Part shown: piece after piece, positions 61,618-64,000 of the stretch
Position numbering within the stretch: position 1 is the first letter of the stretch
How the letters are laid out: each line of letters starts with the position of its first letter
NCBI RefSeq assembly: GCF_034424215.1
Contig: NZ_CP139960.1
Span: forward strand, 2,418,001-2,482,000
Length of the DNA: 64,000 nt
Direction of reading: 5' to 3'
Source of the DNA: Niabella yanshanensis
GTDB taxonomy: Bacteria; Bacteroidota; Bacteroidia; Chitinophagales; Chitinophagaceae
Program-made: the position numbers and the translations under genes
The notes under the pieces: generated by a model
What the model saw: only the letters and a program-made list of their open reading frames with translations
Told to the model about the DNA's origin: nothing
Databases searched by the model: none

Positions 61618-61680
61618 CCCGATCTCACAAATGATTGCCTGAACTTATCAAGAGTTTTGCGTTCTTATTAAGAAGGGAAG

Positions 61681-63735
61681 ATGAATGTACTCAAAAAATA
61701 TTTACTGATCACCTTAACAGCTTTATCGGCGAATCAATATTTACAGGCGCAAACGGATACCACCTACAGGTCATTAGATTCCATCCAGGTAATAACTGGC
61801 CAGTATGCGCCTAAATCTCTAGCCAGGTCTTTGTATAAGGTTCGACTTATCAGCAATGAGCAAATAAAAATGCGGGGAGCCACAGATCTTTTGGGTGTAT
61901 TAAATACAGAACTAGGAATCAGATTCGGCACTGATTATATTTTAGGAGAAACAGACATTCAGATTATGGGAATGGGAGGCCCGAATGTCAAGATATTACT
62001 GGATGGTGTACCGCTGGTAGACAGAGGTGAGACCCGCCAATCGCTTACTCAGATCAACATAAACGAAGTTGAAAAAATAGAAATCGTAGAAGGCCCAATG
62101 AGCGTGGTTTATGGTACTGATGCATTAGCCGGCGTAATTAACATAATCACCAAAAAAAGCGCCTCTGGCTTAAAAAATAAATGGTCAGTTGGTTTAGGTG
62201 TGTTAGAGGAAACTGTTCCCAAAGAGTATCAAGCTTTTAATGGAGAAGGTATCCATAATCAAAACATACGGATAGGCTACAATCATAAAACCGGCATTAG
62301 CGCCAGTGGAAATTATGCACGTAATCAATTTGGAGGTTGGACCGGTACCGTTGCCGATAACAGCAGAACAAAGGAAGTTAAGCCGAAAAAGCAGGATTTA
62401 TTTGGAGGCGAAATTGGCTACCGGAAAAATGGTCTCAATATTTGGTACAGACTCAACTATTTGTATGAAGATATTAATAGCGAAGGGGTTCCAAGTATTT
62501 CCGAACCCATTATAGCCCGTCAATCGTATATTACAGACCGATATACCCATACCACGCAAGCAGATTGGAACATTTCAAAAAAGTGGCTGTTAAATGCATC
62601 TGCATCTTATCAAAATTATCGTAGACGCACCAAGAATACAACCTATAATACCCAAACTGGTGAAGAGTATCTTAACCCTAATAGCACTCAGGATACCTCT
62701 ACATTTAAAACGGCCTTCTTCAGAGCGACGGCCGTATATAAATGGTCGGAGAAAGTACAAATACAACCGGGTATTGAGATTAAATCAGATAACAGTTCCG
62801 GACAACGGATTTATGTAAATGACGGCATTACGGATTATTCGTTTTTTCTATCAGGTGAAATAGCTCCTGTAAGCAGATTAAGTATCCGTCCCGGATTGCG
62901 CTTTGCAAAAAATTCAGCATACGATGCACCTCCCGTAATCCCCTCACTGAATCTAAAATACGACCTAACCCACAACTGGAACCTCCGGGCCAGTTATGGC
63001 AGAGGCTTCAGAGCTCCTGCTTTAAGAGAATTATATTTCACATTCCATGATGCAAGCCATGATATCGAAGGCAATCCTGATTTGAAGGCTGAATACTCAA
63101 ATAGTTATGCTATTTCTATCTCTCAAAATAAATTTTTCCTGGGTAACATCTCAGCATCAGCAGACTTAAGTACATTTTATAGTGATTTTCGGAATCGGAT
63201 AAGTTATGCTCAGGATCCCGGCAACCCTTTATGGAGCACCCTAATTAATATAGATAAATATAAAACAACGGGTGGTACGGCGACAGCTAGTTTAGCTTAC
63301 TCAAATTTACAGGGAACGGTAGGAATGTCATATATCGGTCGCTATAATAGTTATGCTGAGGCCTACAGCAATACGAAAAAATTTGCCTGGTCACCCGAAA
63401 TTAATAGTAACATAAGATATAGCATTAATAAAATTAAAGCCAATATCGCCTTGTTCTATAAATACACCGGCAAGCAACCTGGCTTCCAGGAGCAGGTTGA
63501 AAATGGAGTAACTAAAATTATCGCAACAGAAATACAAGATTTTCATTTACTAGATCTTACCGCCAATAAGTTACTATTTAAATACATTACCATAAACGCA
63601 GGTGTAAAAAATTTACTTGACGTAACAAGGCTAACAAGCACCAATACATCGGGTGGCGCTCATAGCAGTAGCGGCCCCATTCTAAAAAGTTATGGACGTT
63701 CTTTCTTTTTAGGGTTTTTATTCAACTGGAACTAG
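61681..63735 (+). CDS. TonB-dependent receptor (vitamin/heme-type)
   Basis: 684 aa with signal peptide (residues 1-23). No carboxypeptidase-like N-terminal domain. The plug carries KMRGATDLLGVLNTELGIRF and GETDIQIMGMGGPNVKILLDGVPLVDRG, then VEKIEIVEGPMSVVYGTDALAGVINIITKK. The barrel ends with a terminal aromatic residue pattern (FFLGFLFNW). Length and plug place it with BtuB/heme-type receptors. A lipoprotein gene starts 30 bp downstream, a common pairing for surface-exposed substrate-binding lipoproteins. Ligand unknown. Confidence 0.92.
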   Translation: MNVLKKYLLITLTALSANQYLQAQTDTTYRSLDSIQVITGQYAPKSLARSLYKVRLISNEQIKMRGATDLLGVLNTELGIRFGTDYILGETDIQIMGMGGPNVKILLDGVPLVDRGETRQSLTQININEVEKIEIVEGPMSVVYGTDALAGVINIITKKSASGLKNKWSVGLGVLEETVPKEYQAFNGEGIHNQNIRIGYNHKTGISASGNYARNQFGGWTGTVADNSRTKEVKPKKQDLFGGEIGYRKNGLNIWYRLNYLYEDINSEGVPSISEPIIARQSYITDRYTHTTQADWNISKKWLLNASASYQNYRRRTKNTTYNTQTGEEYLNPNSTQDTSTFKTAFFRATAVYKWSEKVQIQPGIEIKSDNSSGQRIYVNDGITDYSFFLSGEIAPVSRLSIRPGLRFAKNSAYDAPPVIPSLNLKYDLTHNWNLRASYGRGFRAPALRELYFTFHDASHDIEGNPDLKAEYSNSYAISISQNKFFLGNISASADLSTFYSDFRNRISYAQDPGNPLWSTLINIDKYKTTGGTATASLAYSNLQGTVGMSYIGRYNSYAEAYSNTKKFAWSPEINSNIRYSINKIKANIALFYKYTGKQPGFQEQVENGVTKIIATEIQDFHLLDLTANKLLFKYITINAGVKNLLDVTRLTSTNTSGGAHSSSGPILKSYGRSFFLGFLFNWN

Positions 63736-63765
63736 CAATTAATTTTTAAATAAAAATAACAGACA

Positions 63766-64000
63766 ATGAACATGAGAGCAGGATTACTATTCCTCCTAAC
63801 CGCATTAGGATTTATTTTTTCAAATTGTTCCAAGAGCGACCCGCCTTTGGCTCCTATTCAGGTTAACTTTTCAGCCAATGAATTAGGATTTGATGCCACA
63901 ACTAATGATTTGACAGTAACTATTGAAACCAGCAGAGCACAGTCTACACCGTTACCAATTACAATTAATGTAACGTCTAATGGACTTGCCACCGGAGCTG
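63766..64000 (+). CDS. Lipoprotein paired with the TonB receptor (5' part only)
   Basis: 78 residues are seen before the window edge. Signal peptide with lipobox FSNC (Cys21), then a beta-rich start (VNFSANELGFDATTNDLTVTIETSRAQ). It starts 30 bp after the receptor stop, so the two are probably cotranscribed; a surface lipoprotein partner of the receptor is likely. The family cannot be fixed from this fragment. Confidence 0.75.
   Translation, partial: MNMRAGLLFLLTALGFIFSNCSKSDPPLAPIQVNFSANELGFDATTNDLTVTIETSRAQSTPLPITINVTSNGLATGA

Overview
The window looks like chromosomal DNA of a Bacteroidota bacterium, most likely family Chitinophagaceae (my inference; the genus cannot be fixed). Evidence: a type IX secretion pair (PorV-family protein and C25 peptidase), two TonB-dependent receptors, three ECF sigma loci, promoters with the Bacteroidota -7 element TAnnTTTG, few Shine-Dalgarno sequences, and fused isobutyryl-CoA mutase (IcmF). 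No tRNA, rRNA, CRISPR array, prophage or intact insertion sequence was seen. The DNA is mostly housekeeping, with accessory genes between.

Layout: 1-3181 (-) C25 peptidase, cut by the left edge, behind a PorV/PorQ-family gene. 3404-9705: tyrS, a TSUP transporter, an SGNH hydrolase, a DnaQ/GIY-YIG fusion, an unusual lipoprotein and an RlmK-like methyltransferase. 9735-16493: cyclophilin lipoprotein, sugar isomerase, lpxD, HD phosphohydrolase, MBL hydrolase, and DUF2089 next to a broken membrane-protein gene. 16631-21025: S9 peptidase, glyS and a DUF1905/YdeI protein. 21085-24508 (-): ECF sigma factor, anti-sigma factor and two paralogous outer-membrane barrels. 24648-30955 (-): complete elongation cluster mreB-mreC-mreD-mrdA-rodA. 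31232-35132: transketolase C-terminal half, a second ECF operon and an MBL hydrolase. 35229-41369 (-): icmF and a siderophore-type TonB receptor. 41938-43834: aminotransferase and rpiA behind a 102-bp tandem repeat. 43917-45558 (-): third ECF sigma gene with three tiny membrane or exported proteins. 45891-52617: hisS, a low-molecular-weight phosphatase, rlmN, an aspartic-protease-like protein, an XRE regulator and a PhoR/PhoB-like pair. 52830-59219: a probable caspase-fold protein, RidA, and the transglutaminase / alpha-E / circularly permuted ATP-grasp triad. 59522-64000: PaaK-like ligase, a lipoprotein, a TonB receptor and the start of its partner lipoprotein.

The most striking feature no gene explains is a family of short degenerate tandem arrays with a 7-bp (sometimes 8-bp) period, found at about a dozen loci. 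Several form inverted pairs around a short spacer. They abut start or stop codons, and two lie in frame inside essential-type genes (hisS and icmF), encoding heptapeptide repeats where orthologues have ordinary sequence. Other leads are two unannotated candidate clan-CD (caspase/gingipain-like) proteases, a pseudogene with one frameshift and two UGA stops, a set of genes whose -7 box lies only 4-7 nt from the start codon (probable leaderless mRNAs), and two possible small RNAs.

Function is inferred from recalled family motifs; no database search was possible.
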